Source: an uncultured Aquimarina sp.
GTDB lineage: Bacteria > Bacteroidota > Bacteroidia > Flavobacteriales > Flavobacteriaceae
NCBI GenBank assembly: GCA_947498595.1
Contig: CANMKX010000001.1
Location: forward strand, 248,001-312,000
Reading direction: 5' to 3'
DNA: 64,000 nucleotides
Shown here in pieces: positions 9,357-18,747 of the stretch. The translations under genes were made by a program, and so were the position numbers. Each line of letters opens with the position of its first letter. The stretch's first letter is position 1. The notes under the pieces were generated by a model, which was not told where the DNA came from, did not search any database, and worked only from the letters and a program-made list of their open reading frames with translations.

Positions 9357-10066
9357 ATCTACTTAATTTTACAAGACCATTAATAGCAGGAGTATTACAT
9401 TCATTTGAACCAGATCACATGTCTGCTGTATCCGTTTTAGCAGCAGAGAATGCGATACAAAAAAAGAAAGTAAGTTTTAAAACAGTATTTACAGCCTCAC
9501 AATGGGCATTAGGACACTCTGTAACCTTATTATTGTTTGGAGGAATAGCATTGTTGTTTAGAACCGCATTATTAGCTTTTGTAGAAAATATATCCTTTTG
9601 GGCAGAAGCCAGTGTAGGCCCTATAATGATATGGTTAGGAATCATGGCAATTCGACGCAATCATAAAATAAATAGTATGATGGCGGATCATAAAAAAATT
9701 GAAGCACATGAGCATGAGCTAAGCAACCCAATACATTTACACGGAAAAAGAGGAGAAGAAATAGCAATGAATCCTATCAATAGATCTTTTTGGATAGGAA
9801 TGTTACATGGATTAGCAGGTACCGGAGGAGCATTGACTTCAGCGTTGATTATTAGTGCAAGTACGGTATCCGAAGCAATATTGATTCTTATTATTGAATC
9901 TTTAGGAATTATTATATCTATGGCAATTTATAGCTATGTATTGATTTTTACGATGAGTAGATTTATAGAAAGAAACCTTTCCATTTTTAAATGGATGAAT
10001 GGAATCGTAGGAATCATATCAATTATAGTAGGTGGACTTTTATTACAAAGCGTCCTGTTTGAATAA
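9353..10066 (+). CDS. nickel/cobalt permease-type membrane protein
   Basis: This 237-residue protein has about six hydrophobic segments. The first contains HSFEPDH, matching the H-x4-D-H metal signature of the NiCoT/UreH-type permeases. A histidine-rich cytoplasmic loop (EAHEHELSNPIHLHG) follows the third segment. Its overlap with cbiD and the chelatase gene downstream suggest cobalt uptake for B12; nickel or another metal is possible. Confidence 0.75.
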   Translation: MNLLNFTRPLIAGVLHSFEPDHMSAVSVLAAENAIQKKKVSFKTVFTASQWALGHSVTLLLFGGIALLFRTALLAFVENISFWAEASVGPIMIWLGIMAIRRNHKINSMMADHKKIEAHEHELSNPIHLHGKRGEEIAMNPINRSFWIGMLHGLAGTGGALTSALIISASTVSEAILILIIESLGIIISMAIYSYVLIFTMSRFIERNLSIFKWMNGIVGIISIIVGGLLLQSVLFE

Positions 10067-10077
10067 AATAGCATAAG

Positions 10078-11739
10078 ATGAGTCACAAAATACATTTTCC
10101 GTTTACTGCAATTGTAGGTCAAGAAGATTTTAAATTATGTTTATTACTGAATTTAATCGATCCAACCATTGGAGGTGTTTTGGCAACAGGAGATAAAGGA
10201 ACAGGAAAAACAACATTAGTTCGAGCACTAAGTCAATTAATGGGAGAAACGTTTCCGTTTGTCAATTTACCTATAGGAGCAACAGAAGATCGTGTTTTGG
10301 GAAGTATAGATTTAGAACAACTCATCAATAATAAAAGAACAACGTTACACAAAGGGTTGTTAACACAAGCACATCATGGATTTTTATACATAGATGAGGT
10401 AAATTTATTAAATGATTACCTAATGGATGTATTGCTAGATGCATCTGCATCTGGAGGATATCACTTAGAACGCGAAGGAATTTCAGAATGGATGAATAGT
10501 CGTTTTTGTTTAGTAGGAACGATGAACCCAGAAGAAGGTGCTTTGCGACCACAATTGTTAGATAGATTTGGATTGAGTGTTCAGATTAAAACTTCTATAG
10601 AGATTGATGAACGTAAACAAATAGCTAAACAACGATTACTATTTGATACAGACCCAACAGTATTTATAAATAAGTACACCTCAGAAGAAATGAGTTTACA
10701 ACAACGAATCATAAATGCTAAAGAGAATGTAAAAAAGATTGCGATTCCTGAAGAAATTCAAGAAGCTGTAGCAACATTAACTATTGCGAATCAAGTAGAA
10801 GGAATGCGCGCCGATATTTTGTTGTTAAAAACAGTACGTGCATATGCAGCCTATATTGGAGTTACTGAGATTACACACGAAATGTTAGTTAAAATAGCTC
10901 CGTTTGTATTACTACATCGTAGTAAAGAATATACGCCACCTACAGATCCAAATCAAGAAGAACAAAATAATCAAGATACCACATCACAAGAATCTGAGGA
11001 GAAAGAGGAAACCCAACAACCATCTCCTCAAAGTAGTTTTCAGCTACCAACATCTGTACAAGAAGGATTAAAATTCTCCATTCAAGAAGCTAGTAAAAAA
11101 AAAGAAATCTCTCTAAACACACTTGATGAGCTAAAAATAGTACCATATCAGGCAGAAAAGAGTAGAGAGATAGCTATCATCGCTTCAGTAAAAAACTATT
11201 TGATAAAGGATAAGTTTACGCCTATACACAAGCAAGTTACCAAAAAATCAATGGCACATATTGTGTTTTTGATTGATACAAGCGCATCTATGGCAATCCA
11301 AAAGCAAATTGCATATGTAAAAGGAATGCTGCAAAAAACCATCACAAGTCATCCTTCGCAAAAAGTGCATTATGCGATTGTAGGATTAGCAGATAAAACA
11401 GCAACAGTATTACAAGAATTTACCACTAATATTGAAAAGGTATTAGATGAAAATTACAAATTAAAAGTAGGAGGTAAGACAAATTTAGGAAGTGCCTTTT
11501 TGAAGGTTTACGAATTGATACGATCTATAAATAGTAAAACATTGCAACTTTTTATTTTAACAGATGGTAAAGCAAATATAGGAGGACAAGATCCTTTTAA
11601 ATATGCTATCGAAATGTATAAAACATATTTGGGTAAGTTAAAGAATACAACTGTAATAGATACCGAGCAAGGGTTTGTACGATTAGGAAAAGCAAAAGAA
11701 CTAGCAAAACACTTACAACTAACCTATAGAACAATTTAG
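10078..11739 (+). CDS. fused ChlI/ChlD-type chelatase AAA+/VWA subunit, probable cobaltochelatase partner
   Basis: This 553-residue protein has an AAA+ module with Walker [10 protein letters not shown] (residues 38-46) and Walker B FLYIDE (102-107), an acidic glutamine-rich linker around 290-330, and a C-terminal VWA domain with the MIDAS motif DTSAS (400-404), GGKTNLGS and TDGKAN. This is the I+D fusion of magnesium-chelatase-like motors. No photosynthesis genes are seen and the neighbours make B12, so cobalt insertion with a CobN/ChlH-like large subunit encoded elsewhere is the likely role. It starts 11 bases after the permease gene, as the third gene of the operon. Confidence 0.8.
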   Translation: MSHKIHFPFTAIVGQEDFKLCLLLNLIDPTIGGVLATGDKGTGKTTLVRALSQLMGETFPFVNLPIGATEDRVLGSIDLEQLINNKRTTLHKGLLTQAHHGFLYIDEVNLLNDYLMDVLLDASASGGYHLEREGISEWMNSRFCLVGTMNPEEGALRPQLLDRFGLSVQIKTSIEIDERKQIAKQRLLFDTDPTVFINKYTSEEMSLQQRIINAKENVKKIAIPEEIQEAVATLTIANQVEGMRADILLLKTVRAYAAYIGVTEITHEMLVKIAPFVLLHRSKEYTPPTDPNQEEQNNQDTTSQESEEKEETQQPSPQSSFQLPTSVQEGLKFSIQEASKKKEISLNTLDELKIVPYQAEKSREIAIIASVKNYLIKDKFTPIHKQVTKKSMAHIVFLIDTSASMAIQKQIAYVKGMLQKTITSHPSQKVHYAIVGLADKTATVLQEFTTNIEKVLDENYKLKVGGKTNLGSAFLKVYELIRSINSKTLQLFILTDGKANIGGQDPFKYAIEMYKTYLGKLKNTTVIDTEQGFVRLGKAKELAKHLQLTYRTI

Positions 11740-12445
11740 AGATTGATAAATACTACGCTATAGCTTCTATAAATGTTTATAATCCTATAGACATCAAAAT
11801 AATCAGCCAAGCATATTTCTTTCCTATTTAAAAATAATAATATGCTTAGGCTTAAATTTTAATTTTCTGTTTTATCTAAAATGGAATTTAATTTTAGAAA
11901 ACAACAACTAAAATAATACACTATTTTAGACTACTAATGTTGCGTTTAATTATAACGTTTTATTTTTATAAAAATTCAAAAATAAGATCAAATAGCAGTG
12001 ATCAAAATAAATTGAAATCACATCTTAATCAGGGAATATTTTGAATTTTAAACACCGCATAAATTCCAAATTAATTTAAATAAATGTTTTGCCGTATGTA
12101 GTTTACGGTAATACCACGTATTTTCGCAATTACCTTAAAATCTTGTTATTAAAGACTAGTATTAATCTTTTTATGCCGTATTTTTATTCTAAAGAAAATG
12201 ACATTTTAGAATCTTTTTCCTTCTTATAAAATAAACTGTCGTAGTTATTAATGATACATTACAAATTTTTGTATGTTTTTTCATAACTTTTAGATAATTT
12301 CAATTATCTATTGTTTGTTTATTCTTTTTGATAGAAATCTTCTTCACTGTCATTTGATAGAATCACTTTATATTTTTTAATACTAGTCCTAAAAAATATA
12401 AAGACTATAAATCAATTAATTCATTACATAAAAAAATCAAAAATT
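11740..12445. other. 706-base non-coding stretch between the B12 operon and the T6SS island
   Basis: No gene is seen. At 11806-11851 a hairpin (AAGCATATT with AATATGCTT, plus three further pairs) precedes a T-rich run and may end the B12 operon. At 12092-12108 CCGTA and TACGG form a short inverted repeat, with another CCGTA half-site at 12176. The rest is AT-rich and may hold the tssD promoter. Confidence 0.45.
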
Positions 12446-12844
12446 ATGGGATCATTTAGAGCCTCTTTAGAAATCGGTGGAAAAGAATTTGACGTATTAT
12501 ATTCTGAATATGTTTTCAGTAGAGATACAGATAAAAAAGGAAAAGTTTCTTCAGGAGTATTTGGAGGTAGAATCACAGTAGAGATCGAGTCAACTGCGGA
12601 TACGTCTGTTATTGAAGCGATGTTAAACAGCCAGTTTAAATCTACTGAAGGGAAAGTTGTTTACAAGAAAACAGACGAAGATGCAAAAATGAAAGAAATC
12701 GAGTTCAAAAATGCATACATCGTATACTACAAAGAAATTTTAGACGTAAACAATGATGTGCCAATGAGAATTCGTTTCACATTATCAGCAGAAGAAATGT
12801 CTGTAGGAAATGCTGCAATCGATAACCGTTGGCCAGTAGCTTAA
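12446..12844 (+). CDS. tssD: type VI secretion system tube protein TssD (Hcp-like)
   Basis: This 132-residue protein begins MGSFRASLEIGG and has the compact all-beta pattern of the Bacteroidota T6SS subtype iii tube protein. Such proteins stack as hexamers inside the sheath and are shed with cargo. No sheath, baseplate or membrane-complex genes are in the window, so this is an orphan or auxiliary tube gene heading a cargo island. Its codon use (frequent ATC, GAG) appears more selective than that of its neighbours, consistent with high expression. A strong hairpin separates it from vgrG. Confidence 0.85.
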   Translation: MGSFRASLEIGGKEFDVLYSEYVFSRDTDKKGKVSSGVFGGRITVEIESTADTSVIEAMLNSQFKSTEGKVVYKKTDEDAKMKEIEFKNAYIVYYKEILDVNNDVPMRIRFTLSAEEMSVGNAAIDNRWPVA

Positions 12845-12901
12845 TTATTCTAGGTACTATTGCTTTTAATAAAGCTATTACCAATTGTAATTAAAAAGCT
12901 T

Positions 12902-12942
12902 CCGTATGCAATCCTTATATATTCAGTAAGGATTGCATACGG
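12902..12942 (+). terminator. strong hairpin between tssD and vgrG (terminator or attenuator)
   Basis: A perfect 16-bp stem (CCGTATGCAATCCTTA with its complement) and a 9-base loop are followed by the T-rich TACTATACTTTTATT. It lies 58 bases after the tssD stop and could limit read-through into the spike and effector genes. Confidence 0.75.
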
Positions 12943-12986
12943 TACTATACTTTTATTCTATCATCTAATCAATATCTATCATCATC

Positions 12987-14801
12987 ATGATAAATCCTAA
13001 AACTTCCATTAGTATCAATGGAGAATTTCTCTATACATTTGAGCAAATTACCTTAAACCAATCTATTAATGAGCATCATTTTTTTAGTGTTATTGTCGAT
13101 TATGACAGTATAGAAACACAAGGAGGACATACATTAGATGCCTCAAAAAAATGGTTGGGTAAATCAGTTGTCATTAATTTTAATGAGATGGAATTTGTTG
13201 GAGTGATCACCAGTATCAAACTCCGACACGATAACGGGTATGATGGTAAACTTGTGATAAGTGGATATTCTAAAACTATTTTGTTAGAAAGTAAACCACA
13301 TATGCATTCTTGGTTGCATACATCATTAAAGAGTATCGTTACAGATACAGTTAATGCAGCAGGTATTGAAGCACAAATAGCACCATTATTTACTTCCGAA
13401 ATTGAATACCAAGCACAATATCAAGAAAGCCATTTTAAGTTCATACAACGCATGGCAAAACAATATAATGAGTGGTTATATTATGATGGAGTAAAATTAA
13501 TATTTGGAAAACCAAGCTTAGAAGCTCCTATTACTGTAGAATATGGTGCAGATATGGATACGATTAATATCGCCATAGAAACAATTGCTAGCGGAATCAC
13601 TAATTTCACTTATAATTCACTGGATGATAGCATAAACGAATCAACAACCAAAGGAGAGGTCGTTGGGTTGAATGAATTAGGGAGCTATGCTTTCGAAACT
13701 TCAAAAGAATTGTACCCTATCAATACTACCGATCATAGCATCACAAGAACAAAAGATAAAAGTGAGATCGATAGGATTAACAAAAATAAGCAAGCCAGTA
13801 CACTTGCCAAAGCAAACGTACTCACAGGAACGAGTACCAAACAAGGACTTACTGTTGGTACAGTGATCAAAGTAACGTCGGCTCGATATACCGACAAAAG
13901 CTTTGATGTTAAAAATTATGGAGAATATATCATTACGAAAATCAAGCATGAAGCTACGGGTTTAAGTGAATATACCAATAGCTTTGAAGCCATTGCTTCA
14001 GGAATAGAAATCTTACCAGAACCTGAAGTAGTATTACCAGAATCTCATCCGCAAGTTGCTACGGTATTGTCTAATGATGATCCCAAACAAAAGGGACGAG
14101 TACAAGTACAGTTTCTATGGCAAGCCAAAGAAATGAGAAGTTCTTGGATACGAGTAATGACCAATGATGCAGGTAGCAGTCAATTACATGCACAAAATAG
14201 AGGAAGTGTTTTCATTCCCGAGGTTGGCGATCAAGTAATGGTAGGATTCCGTTACAATGACCCTAATCGACCTTTTGTGATGGGAAGTTTATTTAATGGA
14301 TCTACAGGTGCAGGAGGAAAGGATAAAAATAATTACAAAAGTATTATCACCCGTAGCGGACATACCATTGAATTTAATGATACCAATAATCACGAAAGTA
14401 TCACTATTAAAGATAAAAAAGGGAATCATTTTATAATTGATACCAAAGGAGAAACGATCACGATCAATGCTTTAAAAGATATTAATCTTATAGCAGGAGA
14501 AAACTTAAACATAACTGCAGGGAAAAATATAGTAGTAAATGCAGGTAGTAATATATCTGAGAGTGCAGGGAAAAATATCTCATCAAGAGCAGGAAAAGAC
14601 ATTCTCCAGAACGCGAGTGGAGATATTAAAGAAAAAAGTGATAATATCAAAGAGATAGCAGATGTAGATTATAGAAGAGAATCCATACTATCAGATGTCT
14701 ATGGTTCAAAAGTAACTATCAATAGTTCTAAAGAAGATATTGATATTTTAAGTGCGAAAACAGTGCATATTAATGCATCAGAAAAATCTAATCTTTTTTA
14801 A
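12987..14801 (+). CDS. vgrG: T6SS spike protein VgrG (TssI)
   Basis: This 604-residue protein has a gp27-like N-terminal hub, an OB-fold/gp5-like middle (around VATVLSNDDPKQKGRVQVQF, with DQVMVGFRYNDPNRPFVMGS) and a C-terminal needle made of short repeats (INLIAGENLNITAGKNIVVN and so on). It forms the tip of the T6SS tube and carries effectors. The needle repeats run almost to the C-terminus and continue in style in the 57-residue peptide encoded 2 bases downstream. Confidence 0.92.
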   Translation: MINPKTSISINGEFLYTFEQITLNQSINEHHFFSVIVDYDSIETQGGHTLDASKKWLGKSVVINFNEMEFVGVITSIKLRHDNGYDGKLVISGYSKTILLESKPHMHSWLHTSLKSIVTDTVNAAGIEAQIAPLFTSEIEYQAQYQESHFKFIQRMAKQYNEWLYYDGVKLIFGKPSLEAPITVEYGADMDTINIAIETIASGITNFTYNSLDDSINESTTKGEVVGLNELGSYAFETSKELYPINTTDHSITRTKDKSEIDRINKNKQASTLAKANVLTGTSTKQGLTVGTVIKVTSARYTDKSFDVKNYGEYIITKIKHEATGLSEYTNSFEAIASGIEILPEPEVVLPESHPQVATVLSNDDPKQKGRVQVQFLWQAKEMRSSWIRVMTNDAGSSQLHAQNRGSVFIPEVGDQVMVGFRYNDPNRPFVMGSLFNGSTGAGGKDKNNYKSIITRSGHTIEFNDTNNHESITIKDKKGNHFIIDTKGETITINALKDINLIAGENLNITAGKNIVVNAGSNISESAGKNISSRAGKDILQNASGDIKEKSDNIKEIADVDYRRESILSDVYGSKVTINSSKEDIDILSAKTVHINASEKSNLF

Positions 14802-14803
14802 AT

Positions 14804-14977
14804 ATGGCTATAATAAAAAGAGCACAAAATATTGAAAAAAGAGCCCGTAAAAATTATGCTCTAAAAGCAACCACGATTACAATTTTAGCAGAAAAAGCAA
14901 AAATCGAAGCAGGTGATGGAGAAGTAAAATTAAATAGCAAAGCTAATATAAATATAAAAGGAGATGGCGGGAGTTAA
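14804..14977 (+). CDS. 57-residue spike-like peptide
   Basis: This small gene, running from ATG at 14804 to TAA at 14975, begins MAIIKRAQNIEKRARKNYAL. Its second half reads ATTITILAEKAKIEAGDGEV and then KLNSKANINIKG, alternating polar and hydrophobic residues like the VgrG needle repeats. It starts 2 bases after vgrG and overlaps the lipase gene by 14 bases. It may be a detached needle end or an adaptor between VgrG and the lipase. The tight gene packing argues that it is translated. Confidence 0.6.
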   Translation: MAIIKRAQNIEKRARKNYALKATTITILAEKAKIEAGDGEVKLNSKANINIKGDGGS

Positions 14978-16439
14978 TTTTGGAACATACGAAGCTTCTA
15001 GAGATAAATTACAAGCTGATAAATCTATTATCATAAATATTTTTTTTGACGGTACGCTTAACAATCGAAGTAATACTAGAGCTAGAGTAGCTTTTGAAAG
15101 ACGTGCCAAAAAATTACCTTATAACGAAGCAGATAATCCAGATGGTTTTATCTCGTCTGAAAATGAAGATAACAGTTATTATAATGACGAATCAAATGTT
15201 TCTAGACTAGAGAATTACGTTGTACAAGATCAAAAAGAAGTGTTTTCGATCTATACAGAAGGAATCGGTACTTTGGATTATGGAGAAGATCAACAACATG
15301 GGTTTGCATATGGTTCACAAAACAGAGGAGCTTTTAGCAAGAATAGTAATACAGGTGTTTTAGGAAAAGTAGAAGAAGGATGCAATAAAATTTTAGAAAA
15401 GATTGAAGATGCAATTAGTAAATCAAATGATATAGATATTACTTTTAATGTATTTGGGTTTAGTCGTGGTGCTGCAGCAGCTCGTAATTTTGTGCATGAG
15501 GTAGGTTTTACCAATATGCGAGAAGATGCCAAAAATGAAGAACAACCTCACGGACATTTAGGAGTATTATTCTCTACTATAAAACAAAATATTAATAATG
15601 TTACAGTTAATTTTGTGGGTTTATACGATACCGTATCCTCTTATCATCCTCTAGCTTGGGGACAATCTATAGAGGTGTCTCCTAATTTTGAAAACGATGT
15701 AGAAGAATTGCATTTAAATAGCTTAGGAGCAGCGAAATACACCTTGCATTTAACTGCCGAAAATGAACTGCGTGAAAATTTTTCGCTTACAGACATTACG
15801 AGTGCTCGCAAAGGAAAAACCATCGCTTTGCCAGGGGTACATTCTGATATAGGTGGAGGTTATGTAGATGGTATGAACGAATGTGCTGTAGATGCAAATG
15901 GCAAAATTGATACCGAAACAGGGATTATTCTATACGATATATACCATTGGTCCAACAACCCTATCATTGCAGAACGACAGCGTTATATCGATGAGGGATG
16001 GTATCTAGAAGATGAAATCACTATAGATTATGATGCAGTCAATGAGATACTAGGACAACGCACCAATTTATCCAATAAATACAGTTTTATCCCATTGCGG
16101 TATATGTTGCAATTTGCGAAAAAAGAAGGCGCAGTTAAGTTTGGTGAATCAAAGTTTTTTATAAAATTTAAACTAGATAATTTTTTAACCACGGTAAAGA
16201 CACGACTAGACAGTTATATCGTGGGAGAAGGCAGTTTAACACTTACAACTAATAACGAATTTCGTTTACAAAAAGGGATTATTGATAAAGAGCGTTACCA
16301 GCAAAACCTACAAGATAATAGCATGTTGCGTAGCTTACGCAATCAATACTTACACATCTCTCACCATTACAAAAATGTTGCAGGAGTCGTAGAACCTATG
16401 GCTCCTAGAGCAGGAGGACGATTGATAATACCAGGATAA
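14964..16439 (+). CDS. T6SS phospholipase effector, Tle1-like (DUF2235)
   Basis: This 491-residue alpha/beta hydrolase opens with IINIFFDGTLNNRSNT, has the nucleophile motif GFSRG (S167), a probable acid in GLYDTVSS (D222) and the histidine motif LPGVHSDIGGGY (H293). That triad and the DUF2235 pattern are those of Tle1 antibacterial phospholipases delivered by VgrG to the periplasm of rivals. There is no signal peptide, as expected for T6SS cargo. The two downstream DUF2931 lipoproteins are the likely immunity proteins. Confidence 0.85.
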   Translation: MAGVNFGTYEASRDKLQADKSIIINIFFDGTLNNRSNTRARVAFERRAKKLPYNEADNPDGFISSENEDNSYYNDESNVSRLENYVVQDQKEVFSIYTEGIGTLDYGEDQQHGFAYGSQNRGAFSKNSNTGVLGKVEEGCNKILEKIEDAISKSNDIDITFNVFGFSRGAAAARNFVHEVGFTNMREDAKNEEQPHGHLGVLFSTIKQNINNVTVNFVGLYDTVSSYHPLAWGQSIEVSPNFENDVEELHLNSLGAAKYTLHLTAENELRENFSLTDITSARKGKTIALPGVHSDIGGGYVDGMNECAVDANGKIDTETGIILYDIYHWSNNPIIAERQRYIDEGWYLEDEITIDYDAVNEILGQRTNLSNKYSFIPLRYMLQFAKKEGAVKFGESKFFIKFKLDNFLTTVKTRLDSYIVGEGSLTLTTNNEFRLQKGIIDKERYQQNLQDNSMLRSLRNQYLHISHHYKNVAGVVEPMAPRAGGRLIIPG

Positions 16440-16445
16440 ATCATC

Positions 16446-17492
16446 ATGAATATAAAAGTTATAATAATAGCATTATGTATGTTCAGCTTGCTAAGTTGTA
16501 ATAACAAAAAGAATATGAAAGCATTAAAATTCTATAAATGGGATGTAGAAGGAGGAGCACCTAAAAATTACCCAGGAATATTTTATTATGTCGATTTTAT
16601 TTATGAAGGCGGGAGTAAATCTGCACTTGCGGGTGCTGCGGGCTTTCAAAACGGTTGGGGTTGGGGTGGTAGGTCCAAAACCGAACGACCTTCTCCCTTA
16701 CCACATCGAGTGATAGCCGTATGGGTGTCAACTACAGAAAAACAAGCTTATTTAGGAGATTTTGAATTGGATACGGTTAAAATTAAAGAGATTTTTGACG
16801 AAGGTGAAATAAATATCAATAGATATGATAGAGCAAAGAATCATAGATTTACTTTTAAAGTAAGTACTGCTCCTGGAGGGGTACTGGCTGTATGGCTTGA
16901 AGGAATTATGTCTCAAGTAGAGGTTGGCTATTATAAAGGAACAAAAACAGATAAAGTAACTTGGAAAGATTTAGCTCCTCAAGGGGCTGATATTACCTTA
17001 AAAGAGTATTGTCAAGATTATTTTATAAAAGAACTACCTATCGAAATTCAAGAACAATTGGCTACTACAGGGCCACCTTTTGGTTTATGGGATAGTTACA
17101 GAAAAAAATACACTTGGCATACTGCTGATTTACTAAGTCAAAATCTATTAGGTATAGAGTATTATTATTATAATGGTGAAAAAGAAACAACAAGATTAGA
17201 AGAGTTTGATAGCAATACTCCTAAACAACGTGCTATTCCTTATCAAGCTTGGTTACGCTGGAAAACGCCCGCTGAGAAAACATATGATGCGGATATCTTT
17301 TTTAACGAGGCTAGCATTTTTGAAGCCTTTAAAAAAGGGTATAAAGAAAAAGAAGATACCGCAGCTATATTTTATGAAATAAATACGGTCAATAATAAAA
17401 CAGATATCAAAGCCTATTTACAAAACAAAACTGAAAAAATAGCAATAAAAACAGATAGTATAAATGTATACCGTCGTCCAGAGCGCAAATAG
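16446..17492 (+). CDS. DUF2931 lipoprotein, probable immunity protein (copy 1)
   Basis: This 348-residue lipoprotein has a short signal peptide ending in LLSC. The conserved body starts YKWDVEGGAPKNYPG and contains a glycine/tryptophan-rich segment (GFQNGWGWGGRSK) typical of DUF2931. It starts 6 bases after the lipase gene. A membrane-anchored periplasmic location fits a protein that protects against a self-delivered phospholipase; this role is inferred from context. The neighbouring copy is nearly identical. Confidence 0.75.
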   Translation: MNIKVIIIALCMFSLLSCNNKKNMKALKFYKWDVEGGAPKNYPGIFYYVDFIYEGGSKSALAGAAGFQNGWGWGGRSKTERPSPLPHRVIAVWVSTTEKQAYLGDFELDTVKIKEIFDEGEININRYDRAKNHRFTFKVSTAPGGVLAVWLEGIMSQVEVGYYKGTKTDKVTWKDLAPQGADITLKEYCQDYFIKELPIEIQEQLATTGPPFGLWDSYRKKYTWHTADLLSQNLLGIEYYYYNGEKETTRLEEFDSNTPKQRAIPYQAWLRWKTPAEKTYDADIFFNEASIFEAFKKGYKEKEDTAAIFYEINTVNNKTDIKAYLQNKTEKIAIKTDSINVYRRPERK

Positions 17493-17593
17493 ATATTAAT
17501 ACCAAATGAATTTAATCGATCATTTTAATGTTTGTTTGATGTAATTCCTTTAGTAGAATGCCTCAAATAATTACTTATATCGAATAAACCATC

Positions 17594-18631
17594 ATGAATA
17601 TAAAAATAATAGTACTAACACTATGCATGTTTAGTCTAATAGGCTGTGATGATAAAAAGAAAGCATTAAAATCCTATAAATGGGATGTAGAAGGAGGAGC
17701 ACCTAAAAATTATCCTGGTACATTTTATTATGTCGATTTTATTTATGAAGGCGGGAGTAAATCTGCACTTGCAGGTACTGCGGGATTTCAAAACGGTTGG
17801 GGTTGGGGTGGTAGGTCCAAAACCGAGCGTCCTGCTCCCCTACCACATCGCGTGATAGCCGTATGGGTATCAATTACAGAAAAACAAGCTTATTTAGGAG
17901 ATTTTGAGTTGGATACGGTTAAGATTAAAGAGATTTTTGACAAAGGTGAAATAAATATCAATAGATATGATAGAGCAAAGAATCATAGATTTACTTTTAA
18001 AGTAAGTACTGCTCCTGGAGGTATATTGGCTGTATGGCTTGAAGGAATTATGTCTCAAGTAGAGGTTGGCTATTATAAAGGAACAAAAACAGATAAAGTA
18101 ACTTGGAAAGATTTAGCTCCACAAGGAGTTGACCAGACCCTAAAAGAATATTGTGAAAGTATTATTGAACGAAGATTACCACTTGAAATTCAAGAACAAT
18201 TGGCTACTACAGGGCCACCTTTTGGCTTATGGGATAGTTACAGAAAAAAATACACTTGGCATACTACTGATTTACTAAGTAAAAATCTATTAGGTATAGA
18301 GTATTACTATTATAATGGTGAAAAAGAGACAACAAAGTTAAAGGAATTTGATAGCAATACTCCTAAACAACGTACTATTCCTTATCAGGTTGGGTTACGC
18401 TGGAAAACACCCGCAGAGAAAACATATGATGCGGATATCTTTTTTAACGAGGCTAGCATTTTTGAAGCCTTTAAAAAAGGGTATAAAGAAAAAGAAGATA
18501 CCGCAACTATATTTTATGAGATAAATACGGTCAATAATAAAACAGATATCAAAGCCTATTTACAAAACAAAACTGAAAAAATAGCAATAAAAACAGATAG
18601 TATAAATGTATACCGTCATCCAGAGCGCTAA
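17594..18631 (+). CDS. DUF2931 lipoprotein, probable immunity protein (copy 2)
   Basis: This 345-residue tandem duplicate of the previous gene (signal ending LIGC) is nearly identical over most of its length. Differences cluster in the signal peptide and in a segment around residues 180-195 (VDQTLKEYCESIIERRLPLE here). Tandem immunity copies commonly accumulate when cells must resist variant effectors. Confidence 0.75.
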   Translation: MNIKIIVLTLCMFSLIGCDDKKKALKSYKWDVEGGAPKNYPGTFYYVDFIYEGGSKSALAGTAGFQNGWGWGGRSKTERPAPLPHRVIAVWVSITEKQAYLGDFELDTVKIKEIFDKGEININRYDRAKNHRFTFKVSTAPGGILAVWLEGIMSQVEVGYYKGTKTDKVTWKDLAPQGVDQTLKEYCESIIERRLPLEIQEQLATTGPPFGLWDSYRKKYTWHTTDLLSKNLLGIEYYYYNGEKETTKLKEFDSNTPKQRTIPYQVGLRWKTPAEKTYDADIFFNEASIFEAFKKGYKEKEDTATIFYEINTVNNKTDIKAYLQNKTEKIAIKTDSINVYRHPER

Positions 18632-18747
18632 TTACTTAAAAGAGTTTATTAAATGTAAAAAATAACAAAATTTTAAAAGCCATAAACTATACTATCAAGT
18701 AGTTAAACATAGTATATAACGACACAAAATAATTAAGCAAACCAGTA

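Noticed and set aside
12446-16439. A complete T6SS structural operon
   Set aside because: Only tube, spike, PAAR-like and cargo genes are present; no sheath, baseplate or membrane-complex genes lie in the window.
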